In this document: piece after piece, positions 1-8,026 of the stretch
Position numbering within the stretch: the stretch's first letter is position 1
Layout: every line of letters begins with the position of its first letter
Assembly: GCA_017962375.1 (NCBI GenBank)
Contig: JAGCVJ010000011.1
Coordinates: forward strand, 1-64,000
DNA from: Bacteroidales bacterium
GTDB lineage: Bacteria; Bacteroidota; Bacteroidia; Bacteroidales; UBA932
Length of the DNA: 64,000 bases
Direction of reading: 5' to 3'
The notes under the pieces: model-generated
What the model was told of the DNA's origin: nothing
What the model saw: the letters and a program-made list of their open reading frames with translations, nothing else
Database searches by the model: none
Program-made: the position numbers and the translations under genes

Positions 1-89
1 AATCGCCCCAAGACTTCTATACAGAGACGTTTTTCTGGCCATTATTGTCTTTCTCTCGAGCCATACGCGGGAACCCGCGATCGATATAT

Positions 90-204
90 ATTCAGGTGGC
101 AACAGCAACGGGGATCCACCTCTTCCCATCCCGAACAGAGAAGTTAAGCCCGTTCACACCTATGATACTGCTATACCAAGTGGGAAAGTGGGTAGCCGCC
201 AACT
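90..204 (+). rRNA. rrf: 5S ribosomal RNA
   Basis: The segment has the conserved 5S core: a GGGGATCCACCTC block, then CCGAACAGAGAAGTTAAGCC, then GGGAAAGTGGGTAGCCGCC. The first bases (AGGTGGC) pair with the last (GCCGCC) to close the terminal stem. It is followed at once by a Rho-independent terminator, so it is the last gene of an rRNA operon whose 16S and 23S genes would lie to the left of the window. Bases 1-89 are a spacer in which I recognise nothing. The exact ends are uncertain by a few bases. Confidence 0.95.
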
Positions 205-208
205 TCAA

Positions 209-241
209 AAGGCCTCAGGACAAGTCCTGGGGCCTTTTTTT
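209..241 (+). terminator. Rho-independent terminator of the rRNA operon
   Basis: A stem of about 12 bp with one mismatch (AGGCCTCAGGAC pairing with GTCCTGGGGCCT) is followed by a run of T. It sits five bases after the 5S gene. Bases 242-340 beyond it contain further short GC-rich inverted repeats (for example CGCCGCTAAAGCGGCG) with no open frame of note. Confidence 0.85.
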
Positions 242-344
242 ACGCCGCTAAAGCGGCGGGAAGCTCCCTCCGGTCGCGGCGCTTTGCGCCTTGTTAACTC
301 CGTGCCGGCCTTCGGCTTATTAACTATAGAATACAGCTTTTTAG

Positions 345-352
345 TATATTTG
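345..352 (+). promoter_or_regulatory. Bacteroidota -7 box, TATATTTG
   Basis: Exact match to TAnnTTTG. It ends only 4 nt before the ATG at 357, so transcription would start at or next to the start codon and the mRNA would be leaderless or nearly so. Confidence 0.65.
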
Positions 353-356
353 TGTT

Positions 357-1256
357 ATGGGAGTCAGGGAAAGGGAAATATACAAGGTTACTCTTGTGGG
401 CAGCGTGGGCAACGCCGCCTTGCTGGCATTCAAGTTTGTTGCTGGAATCGTGGGGCACAGCTCCGCCATGATTGCGGATGCAGTGCATTCTCTTTCGGAT
501 TTTCTCACCGATATTGTGGTGCTGATATTCGTAGGCATCAGTTCCAAGCCTCAGGACGAAACTCACGATTACGGCCACGGCAAGTTTGAGACGGTGGCTT
601 CGTTTCTCATAGGCCTGGCTCTTCTGGGAGCGGCTGCGGGAATTGTGGTGTCTGGTGCGCTGAAGTTTGCCCGATGGCTATCGGGAGAGACTCTGGAAAT
701 GCCGGGCAAGCTTGCTTTGTGGGCAGCTCTTGTTTCTATTGTGGTGAAAGAAGCTCTTTACCGCTATACTGCCGCCAAGGGCAAAAGGCTCGATTCTCAG
801 GCTGTTGTGGCCAATGCCTGGCATCACCGCAGCGATGCCTTGTCTTCAATAGCAGCCGCCCTGGGCATTGGCGGAGCCATAATCCTCGGGGGAAGGTGGA
901 CGGTTCTCGATCCGCTGGCTTCTATAGTTGTAGGAATAATGCTGGCCATCGTATCGCTGAAGCTTTTGAAAATCAGCATCGGTGAACTTACAGACAAGTC
1001 TCTGCTTCCGGAGGATGAAGAAGATATTGAGAGAATCATCAGTTCTGTGCCCGGTGTAAGTGAACCTCATCATTTGAGGACCAGGAAGTTAGGCAACAGG
1101 ATATCTATCGAGGCCCATGTCAGGATGGATGGCGGTATCTCTCTTGAGGATGCTCACGACCGGGCTACGGATATCGAGCACAGGCTTAAGGAAAAGTTCG
1201 GGAAAGACACTCACGTGACTTTGCATATGGAACCCAAGAAGGCGGAAAAGGCCTGA
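357..1256 (+). CDS. Cation diffusion facilitator (CDF) family metal efflux transporter
   Basis: Inner-membrane antiporter of the FieF/CDF family that exports divalent metals such as Zn, Fe, Co or Mn in exchange for protons. The 299-residue length is usual. Metal-site motifs are visible: HxxxD in TM2 (H44, D48, in HSLSDFLTD) and HxxxD in TM5 (H156, D160, in WHHRSD), plus the loop motif HDYGHGKFE at 70-78. After the membrane part, residues from about 215 form the cytoplasmic dimerisation domain ending in a His-containing strand (THVTLHMEP). The metal is not certain: an HxxxD site in TM2 is more typical of Zn/Cd transporters than the DxxxD of FieF. The gene stands alone after the rRNA operon and has its own promoter 4 nt before the ATG. 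Confidence 0.92.
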   Translation: MGVREREIYKVTLVGSVGNAALLAFKFVAGIVGHSSAMIADAVHSLSDFLTDIVVLIFVGISSKPQDETHDYGHGKFETVASFLIGLALLGAAAGIVVSGALKFARWLSGETLEMPGKLALWAALVSIVVKEALYRYTAAKGKRLDSQAVVANAWHHRSDALSSIAAALGIGGAIILGGRWTVLDPLASIVVGIMLAIVSLKLLKISIGELTDKSLLPEDEEDIERIISSVPGVSEPHHLRTRKLGNRISIEAHVRMDGGISLEDAHDRATDIEHRLKEKFGKDTHVTLHMEPKKAEKA

Positions 1257-1294
1257 AAAAACAATTCAGCGATATTATCATAGGGAAATAATGC

Positions 1295-1302
1295 TATCTT
1301 TA
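1295..1302 (+). promoter_or_regulatory. -7 box variant TATCTTTA
   Basis: One mismatch from TAnnTTTG, about 36 nt before the ATG at 1339. It would drive the outer-membrane protein gene and possibly the BIG2 gene behind it. Confidence 0.45.
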
Positions 1303-1338
1303 CGCGACCAAAAGACCAGATAATTAGACGAATCAAAT

Positions 1339-1932
1339 ATGAAAAAGTTGTTTTTGACCATCAGCGTACTGTTTTTTGCCTTTGCAGCATCAGCCCAGGG
1401 CAATATGAACCAGACAGGCTTCCACGATATTTCAATTTCCGGCGGCTATGGTTCAAACATGCAGTTCATCGACAGTTATACCAAGATAATCAGCGGATAT
1501 CCTAGCTATGAGGCAAAGGATTTCAAGTTCCTGCCAATTGTAAACGCCGAGTACGGCTACAGGATTTCCGAGAAATTTGCCATCGGAGCCATTCTCTCTT
1601 TCCAGGTGGCCGATTCCCATATCCTCAACGAGGGTAAAGACAACACCAAGGCAAGAGACACCTGGTATTCACTGATGCCTCAGGCAAGATATTTCTGGTA
1701 CACAACCCCTCGCACCAACATTTATTCAAAGGTTGCGGCTGGTCTTACAGCCAGAAGGAACAAGTACACTAACAACAACGGCATCATCGAGAAGTTCAGG
1801 GATTTCGGTGTGGCCTGGCAGGTTTCTGCAATCGGCGTGGAGTTCGGAAATGTGGTGTGCGGCTTTGCAGAAGCGGGCTTCGGAACCCAGGGCTTTATCC
1901 AGGCCGGCTTGAGAATAAAATTCGCCTTTTAG
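1339..1932 (+). CDS. Small outer-membrane beta-barrel protein
   Basis: The 197-residue protein has a clear signal peptide (MKKLFLTISVLFFAFAASAQG, cleavage near residue 19). The mature part alternates hydrophobic and polar residues as in beta strands: GGYGSNMQF, EYGYRISEKFAIGAILSFQ, YSLMPQARYFWY, NIYSKVAAGLTA. It ends in a strand closing with a terminal Phe (LRIKFAF), the usual C-terminal signature of proteins inserted by BAM. The spacing of strands suggests a small 8-stranded barrel of the OmpA/OmpW type. I cannot assign a substrate. It lies 26 nt before the BIG2 lipoprotein gene and may be co-transcribed with it. Confidence 0.75.
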   Translation: MKKLFLTISVLFFAFAASAQGNMNQTGFHDISISGGYGSNMQFIDSYTKIISGYPSYEAKDFKFLPIVNAEYGYRISEKFAIGAILSFQVADSHILNEGKDNTKARDTWYSLMPQARYFWYTTPRTNIYSKVAAGLTARRNKYTNNNGIIEKFRDFGVAWQVSAIGVEFGNVVCGFAEAGFGTQGFIQAGLRIKFAF

Positions 1933-1958
1933 CTAACTACTAAAGACAAAACTATACT

Positions 1959-3929
1959 ATGAAACGATTTTCTGCTCTAAAGAGACTATGTCTCTTCTCA
2001 GCGATGCTTTTGTTTGGCATGGCTATCACGACATCCTGTGACAGCGATTCCGATGTTCCGGTTACCGGAGTTACCCTGTCCGAGACAACGATTTCAATTG
2101 TAAAAGGCTCCACCAAAACCCTGACGGCAAATGTAATGCCTTCAAACGCGTCTAACCAGGCCGTTATCTGGTATACTACAGATCCTTCTGTTGTCACCGT
2201 TGAAGATGGTCAGGTACATGGAGTAGGTGTAGGAGGAGCCTACATTATTGTGTTTACGGCGGAAGGAAAAAAGAAAGCCGAATGCAAGGTCTTTGTTACT
2301 CCGGATTTCATTAAGGTTAAATCTGTAAAACTTGACAAGACTAGTCTTGAGCTGGTGGAAGAGGAAACTGCTACCTTGACAGCTACAGTAGAGCCAGACA
2401 ATGCTACGGACCCGAGTGTTATCTGGACCTCCAGCAACTCTTCAGTTGCAAAGGTATCTGACGGAACGGTTACTGCGGTTGCTGCCGGAGAGGCAACAAT
2501 CACTGTCACCACCAATAACGGCGGCTATTCAGCCAGCTGCAACGTAACTGTTGAGCCAAAGGTTATCCACGTTGAAAGTGTTACCCTGCTTGAGACTTCT
2601 GCTGAAGGGTATGTCGGACAAACAATAGATCTTCATGCTGTTGTATCTCCTGGTGATGCTACGGACAAGTCTATTACCTGGGAAAGCAGCGCACCTGAAA
2701 TTGCTTCAGTAGAAGCCACCAGTGAAACTGATGCAACAGTCAATCTTCTTGCGGAAGGAGAGGCAACGATAACAGTTAAGAGTGTGGACGGGGAACACAC
2801 TGATACCTGCCCGATTACAGTTAAGCCAAAGCCGGGTGTTGAATATCGCAAGATCTCTCTGGTCAAACGTCCTGATATGCTGGAGCCAAAGAGCGACTTC
2901 TCAATGTTTTGGGCAAATAACGAGCTTGTAGTTGCGGGAGGGCATACTACAGGATTCAAAATTTCAAAAGAAGCCGAGTACTGGGGCACCGACGGTGTAT
3001 GGCGCAGCATGACAATGAATTATGCTCATGACTTCCCGTTCGGCCTTATGCTGTCTGACGGCAAGTTTATGATAGGCGGCGGCGCCAGCAGCGATTCCGG
3101 CGTGGGCCAGAGTGCTGGTGTGGAAACATACGATCCATCTACCCACACTTTTACCAAAATTAATGATATGACCACTGCACGTCTTATGGCTCGTGCCATT
3201 CAGCTTGAAAACGGAAACGTGGTGGTTGCAGGAAACTGGTATGGTCTGCCTAACCTGGAGATTTTCAACGCATCAACCAACGTTTGGCAGAACGTTCGCG
3301 CTTTGTCCACCAGCTATTATATGCCATACGTTTTCAGGACCGGAAAGAACGAGGCAATAATTTTCAACAATCAGGCTGCCCAGATAGAAGTGTTCAACGG
3401 AGAGGATGTATATACCGAGAATCCAAGCATTTTGAACACTTGGAAGCCTATCTTCCCTGGATCCAACCTGACAATGCCTGATTTTCTGATCGGCGATTTT
3501 GCAACGGATGACTACACATATCTGATAGCAGCTGAAAATTCCGAGGGAAAGATAGGACTTCTCCTTGTCAACGGAAGGAATTTCTCTTTGGTTGATACCG
3601 ATAATGATTTTCCTGCCGAATTCAATTCAGAGAAACTGACTTTCACTGGCCCTATCGTTGACAGAAACAGGAATATGGCCTATCTGGTGGCCTCCAATAC
3701 CGGGAGCGAAGTATTTTATGTTTTCTACCTCATAGATCTTTCTGAAGTGAAAACTACTGGAAAGGCCCCAGTGCTGGTGGCCTACTATACAGATCCTATG
3801 ACCGACTGCGCTCCGGCAGCAAGTGCATCCATGGCCCTGAGCCCGACCGGAATGTTAGCGATTGCCGGTGGTATCTACAACAGCAACTACGCTCCGTTCA
3901 AGACTGTTTACACTCTTAAGATATATTAG
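1959..3929 (+). CDS. Lipoprotein with three BIG2 (Ig-like) domains and a C-terminal beta-propeller-like region
   Basis: The signal peptide ends in a lipobox with Cys27 (MAITTSC), followed by DSDSD, an acidic stretch consistent with surface export of Bacteroidota lipoproteins. Three bacterial Ig-like group 2 domains follow at about 36-115, 121-198 and 203-290, each with the VTLxxT/S...G...TLTA...VxPxNA...W.SS...VA.V...G.V.A...G.ATI.V pattern. Residues from about 295 to 656 have repeated GG and W/Y motifs (VVAGGHTTGF, MIGGGASSDS, VETYDPSTHTFTKI, NVVVAGNWYG), as in kelch-type propellers. A role in adhesion or glycan binding at the cell surface is inference. The gene ends at a shared bidirectional terminator facing the serine operon. 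Confidence 0.82.
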   Translation: MKRFSALKRLCLFSAMLLFGMAITTSCDSDSDVPVTGVTLSETTISIVKGSTKTLTANVMPSNASNQAVIWYTTDPSVVTVEDGQVHGVGVGGAYIIVFTAEGKKKAECKVFVTPDFIKVKSVKLDKTSLELVEEETATLTATVEPDNATDPSVIWTSSNSSVAKVSDGTVTAVAAGEATITVTTNNGGYSASCNVTVEPKVIHVESVTLLETSAEGYVGQTIDLHAVVSPGDATDKSITWESSAPEIASVEATSETDATVNLLAEGEATITVKSVDGEHTDTCPITVKPKPGVEYRKISLVKRPDMLEPKSDFSMFWANNELVVAGGHTTGFKISKEAEYWGTDGVWRSMTMNYAHDFPFGLMLSDGKFMIGGGASSDSGVGQSAGVETYDPSTHTFTKINDMTTARLMARAIQLENGNVVVAGNWYGLPNLEIFNASTNVWQNVRALSTSYYMPYVFRTGKNEAIIFNNQAAQIEVFNGEDVYTENPSILNTWKPIFPGSNLTMPDFLIGDFATDDYTYLIAAENSEGKIGLLLVNGRNFSLVDTDNDFPAEFNSEKLTFTGPIVDRNRNMAYLVASNTGSEVFYVFYLIDLSEVKTTGKAPVLVAYYTDPMTDCAPAASASMALSPTGMLAIAGGIYNSNYAPFKTVYTLKIY

Positions 3930-3963
3930 GATACTGCGCCGGATTTAAGCCGGTGAAAACAAA

Positions 3964-3997
3964 ACGGGATGCCAAATATTTTGGCATCCCGTTTTTC
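3964..3997. terminator. Bidirectional terminator
   Basis: A perfect inverted repeat, ACGGGATGCCAAA / TTTGGCATCCCGT apart from the central bases, with A-tract on the left and T-tract on the right. It serves both the BIG2 gene (plus) and the serine operon (minus). Confidence 0.88.
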
Positions 3998-4014
3998 TTG
4001 TTTGGCAATCAGGC

Positions 4015-5268
4015 TTACTTCTTGAAGTCAGAGAGGGAGTGGATGGTGATTCCGCTTCTTAGCTTAGGCTCGAACCAGGTAGTCTTAGGAGGCATGATAT
4101 TGCCTGTGTCAGCGATGGTTATGAGCTGGCGCATAGAAACAGGATAGAGGGCGAAAGCCGCAGCCATCTCTCCTGAGTCAACTCTCTTCTTGAGCTCGCC
4201 GAGGCCTCTGATTCCGCCAACGAAATCTATCCTCTTGGAGGTCCTGAGGTCTTTGATGTCCAAAAGCTTGTCGGCGATAAAGTCTGAGAACACAGAAACG
4301 TCCAGAACCTTGATAGGGTCGTTGTCGTCGTATGTTCCGGCTTTTGCGGTAAGAGAGTACCAATCTCCGCCGATGTACATTGAGAAGTTGTGGAGCCCGG
4401 AAGGATGATAGATTTCCTTTCCCTTCTTCTCAACGGTGAAGAATTCGCCGAGCTTTGAGATGAACTCATCCTGGCTCATTCCGTTCAGATCCTTTACAAC
4501 GCGGTTGTAGTCTATGATCTTGAGCTGGCTTTCAGGGAATACAACAGCCATGAAGTAGTTGTACTCCTCCTTTCCGGTATGGTTAGGGTTCTGGGCTTTC
4601 TTCTCTGCTCCCACTCTTCCTGCGGCGGCTGTACGGTGGTGTCCGTCAGCTACATAGAAAGCAGGGATTGTGGAGAAGATTTCCGTGATGCGCTCGATGG
4701 TTGCATCGTCGTCGATGATCCACATCGTGTGGCCGAATCCGTCTTCTGCCACGAAGTCATACTCAGGAGCCTTGGTCTTTACAACGTTTTCAACGATGGC
4801 GTTGATTTCAGCGTTGTCTGGATAGGCGAAGAATACGGGCTCGATGTTGGCGTTCTGGATCCTTACGTGAATCATTCGGTCATCTTCCTTCTCCTTGCGG
4901 GTAAGCTCGTGCTTCTTGATGGCGCCGCTGGTGTAGTCGTCTGTGTTGGCGCACACTACAAGGCCGTACTGGGTTCTTCCGTCCATAGTCTGGGCGTAAA
5001 CATAGTACTGCTCTTTGTTGTCCTGTACCAGCCAGCCTTTCTCCTGCCATTTCTTGAAGTTCTCCACGGCCTTGTCGTAGGTCTTCTGCTCGTGCTCGTC
5101 AGCGATAGGATCGAAGTCGATCTCAGGCTTGATTATGTGAAGCAGAGACTTTTCTCCGGCCTCGGCCTTGGCTTCCTTGGAGTTGAGTACGTCGTAAGGG
5201 CGAGAAGCCACTTCCTTCACGATTTCTTTTGGCGGACGTATTGCCGCAAACGGTTTAACTTTTACCAT
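4015..5268 (-). CDS. DUF1015 family protein of the serine operon
   Basis: A 417-residue cytoplasmic protein of the DUF1015 family, recognised from SRPYDV at 22-27, the KHELTR..KEDDR block at 120-131 and the invariant DGHHR at 208-212 (VADGHHRTAAAGR). It is the third gene of serC-serA-DUF1015 on the minus strand, only 3 nt after serA. Its biochemical role is not settled as far as I know. The DGHHR block resembles the nucleotide-binding motif of ParB/sulfiredoxin-fold proteins, a fold that includes the archaeal free-serine kinase SerK. With the gene context, this suggests an activity in serine or phosphoserine metabolism, which is inference. No serB phosphoserine phosphatase gene is seen in the window. 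Confidence 0.85.
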   Translation of the reverse strand: MVKVKPFAAIRPPKEIVKEVASRPYDVLNSKEAKAEAGEKSLLHIIKPEIDFDPIADEHEQKTYDKAVENFKKWQEKGWLVQDNKEQYYVYAQTMDGRTQYGLVVCANTDDYTSGAIKKHELTRKEKEDDRMIHVRIQNANIEPVFFAYPDNAEINAIVENVVKTKAPEYDFVAEDGFGHTMWIIDDDATIERITEIFSTIPAFYVADGHHRTAAAGRVGAEKKAQNPNHTGKEEYNYFMAVVFPESQLKIIDYNRVVKDLNGMSQDEFISKLGEFFTVEKKGKEIYHPSGLHNFSMYIGGDWYSLTAKAGTYDDNDPIKVLDVSVFSDFIADKLLDIKDLRTSKRIDFVGGIRGLGELKKRVDSGEMAAAFALYPVSMRQLITIADTGNIMPPKTTWFEPKLRSGITIHSLSDFKK

Positions 5269-5271
5269 AGC

Positions 5272-6195
5272 TTAGAATTTGTTAACCTGGAAACGGGTGC
5301 ATCCGTCCTTGAAGAATCCAACAATCTGGTTTGCAGCGGCAAGACCTGCATTGAGGTTGGCCTCGGCGGTCTCTGCGCCCTGCTTTTTAGGGGTGGCGAA
5401 AACTCTCTTTCCGAATTTCTCCTTCAAAACCTCGATGTTTGCAGGAGCGATGTCGGTGATGTACTTGAGGTCTTCCCTTTCTTCCAGAATCTTCTCGAGT
5501 TCAGGCTCGTTGATGACTTCCTTGCGTGCGGTGTTGACCAGGCAGCCTCCCTTAGGCATCTTGCTCAGCAGAGCGTAGCCGATGGAACCCTTGGTCTGCT
5601 CGTTTGCAGGAATGTGAAGAGAAATGAAGTTGCTGTTGGAGTAGAGGTCATCCAGATCCTTGGCAACGATAACTCCCTCAGCTTCCATCTTTTCAGCTGG
5701 AACGAACGGGTCAAAAGCCATAATCTTCATTCCAAAGCTCTTGGCGTGCTCTGCAACCAGACGTCCTACGTTTCCGTAAGCCTGGATACCCAGAGTCTTG
5801 CCCTTGAGCTCGCTTCCGGTTCCAGGAGTGAACTGGTTGCGGGAGATGTAGATCATCATTCCGATAGCCAGCTCAGCAACTGCGTTGGAGTTCTGGCCAG
5901 GAGTGTTCATAGCAACAATCTTCCTCTCGGAAAGAGCGGCCAGGTCCAGATTGTCGAATCCGGCGCCGGCCCTTACCACAATCTTGAGGTTCTTGGCTGC
6001 ATCAACAACTTCCTTTGTAACCTTGTCTGAACGAACGATCAGGGCGTCTGCGTCTGCAACTGCCTCCAGCAGCTTGTCCTGAGTGCCGTATTTTTCCAGA
6101 GCGGCAAAGGTGTGGCCTGCACTCTCAACGATATTCTTTATGCCTTCTACAGCCTTGCTGGAGAAAGGTTTTTCTGTCGCGATAAGTACTTTCAT
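5272..6195 (-). CDS. serA: D-3-phosphoglycerate dehydrogenase, short form
   Basis: Catalyses the first step of serine synthesis, NAD-dependent oxidation of 3-phosphoglycerate to 3-phosphohydroxypyruvate. The 307-residue protein has the two-domain D-2-hydroxyacid dehydrogenase layout and no C-terminal ACT domain, so no serine feedback of the E. coli type is expected. Substrate Arg lies in NTARKEV (R224). Two features are unusual. The catalytic His of the family (TPHxGxxT) is replaced by Lys (TPKKQGAET, K270-K271). The Rossmann glycine motif is degenerate (GIQAYGNVG, 136-144). I recall both from other Bacteroidota and from Entamoeba short-type enzymes. It sits between serC and the DUF1015 gene. 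Confidence 0.93.
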   Translation of the reverse strand: MKVLIATEKPFSSKAVEGIKNIVESAGHTFAALEKYGTQDKLLEAVADADALIVRSDKVTKEVVDAAKNLKIVVRAGAGFDNLDLAALSERKIVAMNTPGQNSNAVAELAIGMMIYISRNQFTPGTGSELKGKTLGIQAYGNVGRLVAEHAKSFGMKIMAFDPFVPAEKMEAEGVIVAKDLDDLYSNSNFISLHIPANEQTKGSIGYALLSKMPKGGCLVNTARKEVINEPELEKILEEREDLKYITDIAPANIEVLKEKFGKRVFATPKKQGAETAEANLNAGLAAANQIVGFFKDGCTRFQVNKF

Positions 6196-6204
6196 ATCAG
6201 TTAA

Positions 6205-7302
6205 TTATTTAACATTCTGTCTTTCGAAATCCTGCATGCACTTGATCAGAGCCTGAACGCTCTCAACAGGGCAGGCGTTGTAGATGGAAGCCCTGAAGCC
6301 GCCAACTGAACGGTGACCCTTCACGCCCATCATTCCGTTTGCCTTTGCATAGTCCAGGAAGCTGGCCTCCAGATCCTTGTACTCAGGATTCATCACGAAG
6401 CAAACATTCATGATTGAACGGTCCTCAGGATTTGCAGTGCCTACGAACAGCTTGTTTCTCTCGATTTCCTCATAGAGCATATTGGCTTTCTGAGTGTTGA
6501 TCTTGTTGATTGCCTCAACTCCGCCGATGCCCTTGAGCCACTTCAGAGTCTGAGTCATAACGTAAATTGCGAATACAGGAGGAGTGTTGAACATGCTCTC
6601 TTTCTCGATATGGGTTCTGTAGTCCAGCATAGTAGGGATGTAGCTTGAAACCTTGCCAAGAACATCGTCGCGGATGATGGCGAAAATTACGCCTGCAGGG
6701 CCTACGTTCTTCTGCGCTCCGCCGTAGATCAAACCATACTTGGAAACGTCAACAGGACGGCTCATAATGTCTGAAGACATATCTGCAACCAAGGTTACAG
6801 GGCAGTCCATATCGTACTTGATTTCAGTTCCGTAGATGGTGTTGTTGGTGGTGATGTGGAAGTAGTCCAGGTCGGTTGGAATCTCGTATCCCTTAGGGAT
6901 GTAGCAGTAAGTCTTGTCAGCAGAAGATGCAACTGCGAAAGCTGCGCCTTCTTTGCCGCGGCTCTTTGCAATTCCCTGAGCCTCCTTGAGGGCTTTCTTT
7001 GCCCATACTCCGGTCTCCAGGTAACCTGCCTTGTTCTCGAACAGGTTCATAGCCACATACAGGAACTGGAGGCTTGCGCCGCCGCCCAGAAATACTATGT
7101 GGTAGTTGTCAGGAATCTGGAGAAGTTCTTTCCACAGAGCCCTGCACTCGTTCATTACGCCTTCCCACTCCTTGCTTCTGTGGGAGATGGAAATCAATGG
7201 AATACCGGTGCCTGCAAAGTCCTTCAAAGCATCGATTGTAGAGTTGATTGCCTCCTCAGGAAGGACACAAGGGCCGGCAAAGAAATTATAAGCTTTTTTC
7301 AT
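6205..7302 (-). CDS. serC: Phosphoserine aminotransferase
   Basis: PLP-dependent enzyme that converts 3-phosphohydroxypyruvate and glutamate to phosphoserine; the same enzyme class also acts in pyridoxal phosphate synthesis. The 365-residue length is typical. The PLP-binding Lys is K198 in [11 protein letters not shown]. The N-terminal [13 protein letters not shown], the GGGASLQF phosphate loop at 73-80 and [11 protein letters not shown] before the Lys are all classic for SerC. It is the first gene of the serC-serA-DUF1015 operon, 9 nt before serA, with a promoter about 42 nt upstream. Confidence 0.96.
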   Translation of the reverse strand: MKKAYNFFAGPCVLPEEAINSTIDALKDFAGTGIPLISISHRSKEWEGVMNECRALWKELLQIPDNYHIVFLGGGASLQFLYVAMNLFENKAGYLETGVWAKKALKEAQGIAKSRGKEGAAFAVASSADKTYCYIPKGYEIPTDLDYFHITTNNTIYGTEIKYDMDCPVTLVADMSSDIMSRPVDVSKYGLIYGGAQKNVGPAGVIFAIIRDDVLGKVSSYIPTMLDYRTHIEKESMFNTPPVFAIYVMTQTLKWLKGIGGVEAINKINTQKANMLYEEIERNKLFVGTANPEDRSIMNVCFVMNPEYKDLEASFLDYAKANGMMGVKGHRSVGGFRASIYNACPVESVQALIKCMQDFERQNVK

Positions 7303-7343
7303 GATGTATTTTAATATTAATAGTTCATTATTGATTCAATCTT

Positions 7344-7351
7344 CAAATATA
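7344..7351 (-). promoter_or_regulatory. -7 box TATATTTG of the serine operon
   Basis: Exact TAnnTTTG on the minus strand, 41 nt before the serC ATG at 7302. Confidence 0.7.
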
Positions 7352-7365
7352 TAAATTTTTAAGCA

Positions 7366-7989
7366 TCAGTCTATTCTTACATCCTCAATTTTAAGCAGAA
7401 TTTCCTTCAGCGATTCAGTCATGCTCAGCGGCACGTGAGCTGTAAGGGAGCATTCTTCCTCAAATTTCTTGTCGGAGTCTTCTATGTTTCTTTTCCTGAG
7501 TTCCCTGAGGACTTTGTCTGTCTGCTGGTAGGAAAAATATATGCGGACGGGAACTGTGGCAGTCTTGACTATGGTTTCGGCTGCGTCCAGGGCTTCTTGG
7601 GTGGCGGCCTTGTAGGCGCGGATAAGGCCCGGAACTCCCAGTTTCACTCCGCCGAACCAGCGGACCACAACCACCATTACATCGCTGAGGTTTCTGGAAA
7701 GAATTTCTCCCAGAATTGGCCTTCCCGCCGTTCCGGATGGCTCGCCGTCGTCGTTGATTCTCCAGGTGTCTCCCTTGAGGCCGATGCGGTAGGCGTAGCA
7801 ATGATGAGTGGCGTTGTAATGCTCCTTGCGGAGAGCCTTAACTATATCCTCCGCTTCCTCGGCGCTTTTGACAGGGTAGGCCAAGGAAAGGAAACGGCTG
7901 CCGTTATCCTTGTACAGGCCTTCAGAAGAGGCCTTTATGCTTAGATATTCGTCAGGGCTCAGAGCCGGTTTTGGATTGCCTTTTTCCAT
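7366..7989 (-). CDS. IMPACT/YigZ family protein
   Basis: Member of the YigZ/IMPACT (UPF0029) family, 207 residues from the start chosen here. The N-terminal domain contains the signature AYRIG..GDTWRINDDGEPSGTAGRPIL followed by VVVVRWFGGVKLGVPGLIRAY. The C-terminal alpha/beta domain has TVPVRIYFSYQQTDKVLREL. Family members are linked to translation or Gcn2 regulation in eukaryotes; the bacterial role is unclear. A longer frame reaches 8049 but would run through its own promoter and into the divergent gene. The Met at 7989 sits 5 nt after a TACCTTTA box and begins the conserved part, so I use it. Confidence 0.88.
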   Translation of the reverse strand: MEKGNPKPALSPDEYLSIKASSEGLYKDNGSRFLSLAYPVKSAEEAEDIVKALRKEHYNATHHCYAYRIGLKGDTWRINDDGEPSGTAGRPILGEILSRNLSDVMVVVVRWFGGVKLGVPGLIRAYKAATQEALDAAETIVKTATVPVRIYFSYQQTDKVLRELRKRNIEDSDKKFEEECSLTAHVPLSMTESLKEILLKIEDVRID

Positions 7990-7994
7990 TGTTG

Positions 7995-8002
7995 TAAAGG
8001 TA
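7995..8002 (-). promoter_or_regulatory. -7 box TACCTTTA, leaderless promoter
   Basis: Minus-strand box one mismatch from TAnnTTTG, 5 nt before the ATG at 7989. It is separated by only 12 bp from the plus-strand box at 8015-8022, making a tight divergent promoter pair. Confidence 0.6.
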
Positions 8003-8014
8003 GGCCCTTTTTGG

Positions 8015-8022
8015 TAAATTTG
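8015..8022 (+). promoter_or_regulatory. -7 box TAAATTTG, leaderless promoter
   Basis: Exact TAnnTTTG, 4 nt before the ATG at 8027. It implies a leaderless mRNA for the acyl-CoA reductase gene. Confidence 0.65.
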
Positions 8023-8026
8023 CAAT

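Noticed and set aside
1-89. 3' end of a 23S rRNA gene at the left edge
   Set aside because: I could not recognise any conserved 23S segment; it may only be the 23S-5S spacer.
241-344. Further RNA gene after the 5S terminator
   Set aside because: Short GC hairpins are present but no tRNA or other RNA pattern could be folded from it.
4579-6030. Plus-strand open frame of 483 codons over serA and the DUF1015 gene
   Set aside because: It spans two convincing minus-strand genes and their junction, and has no recognisable domain.
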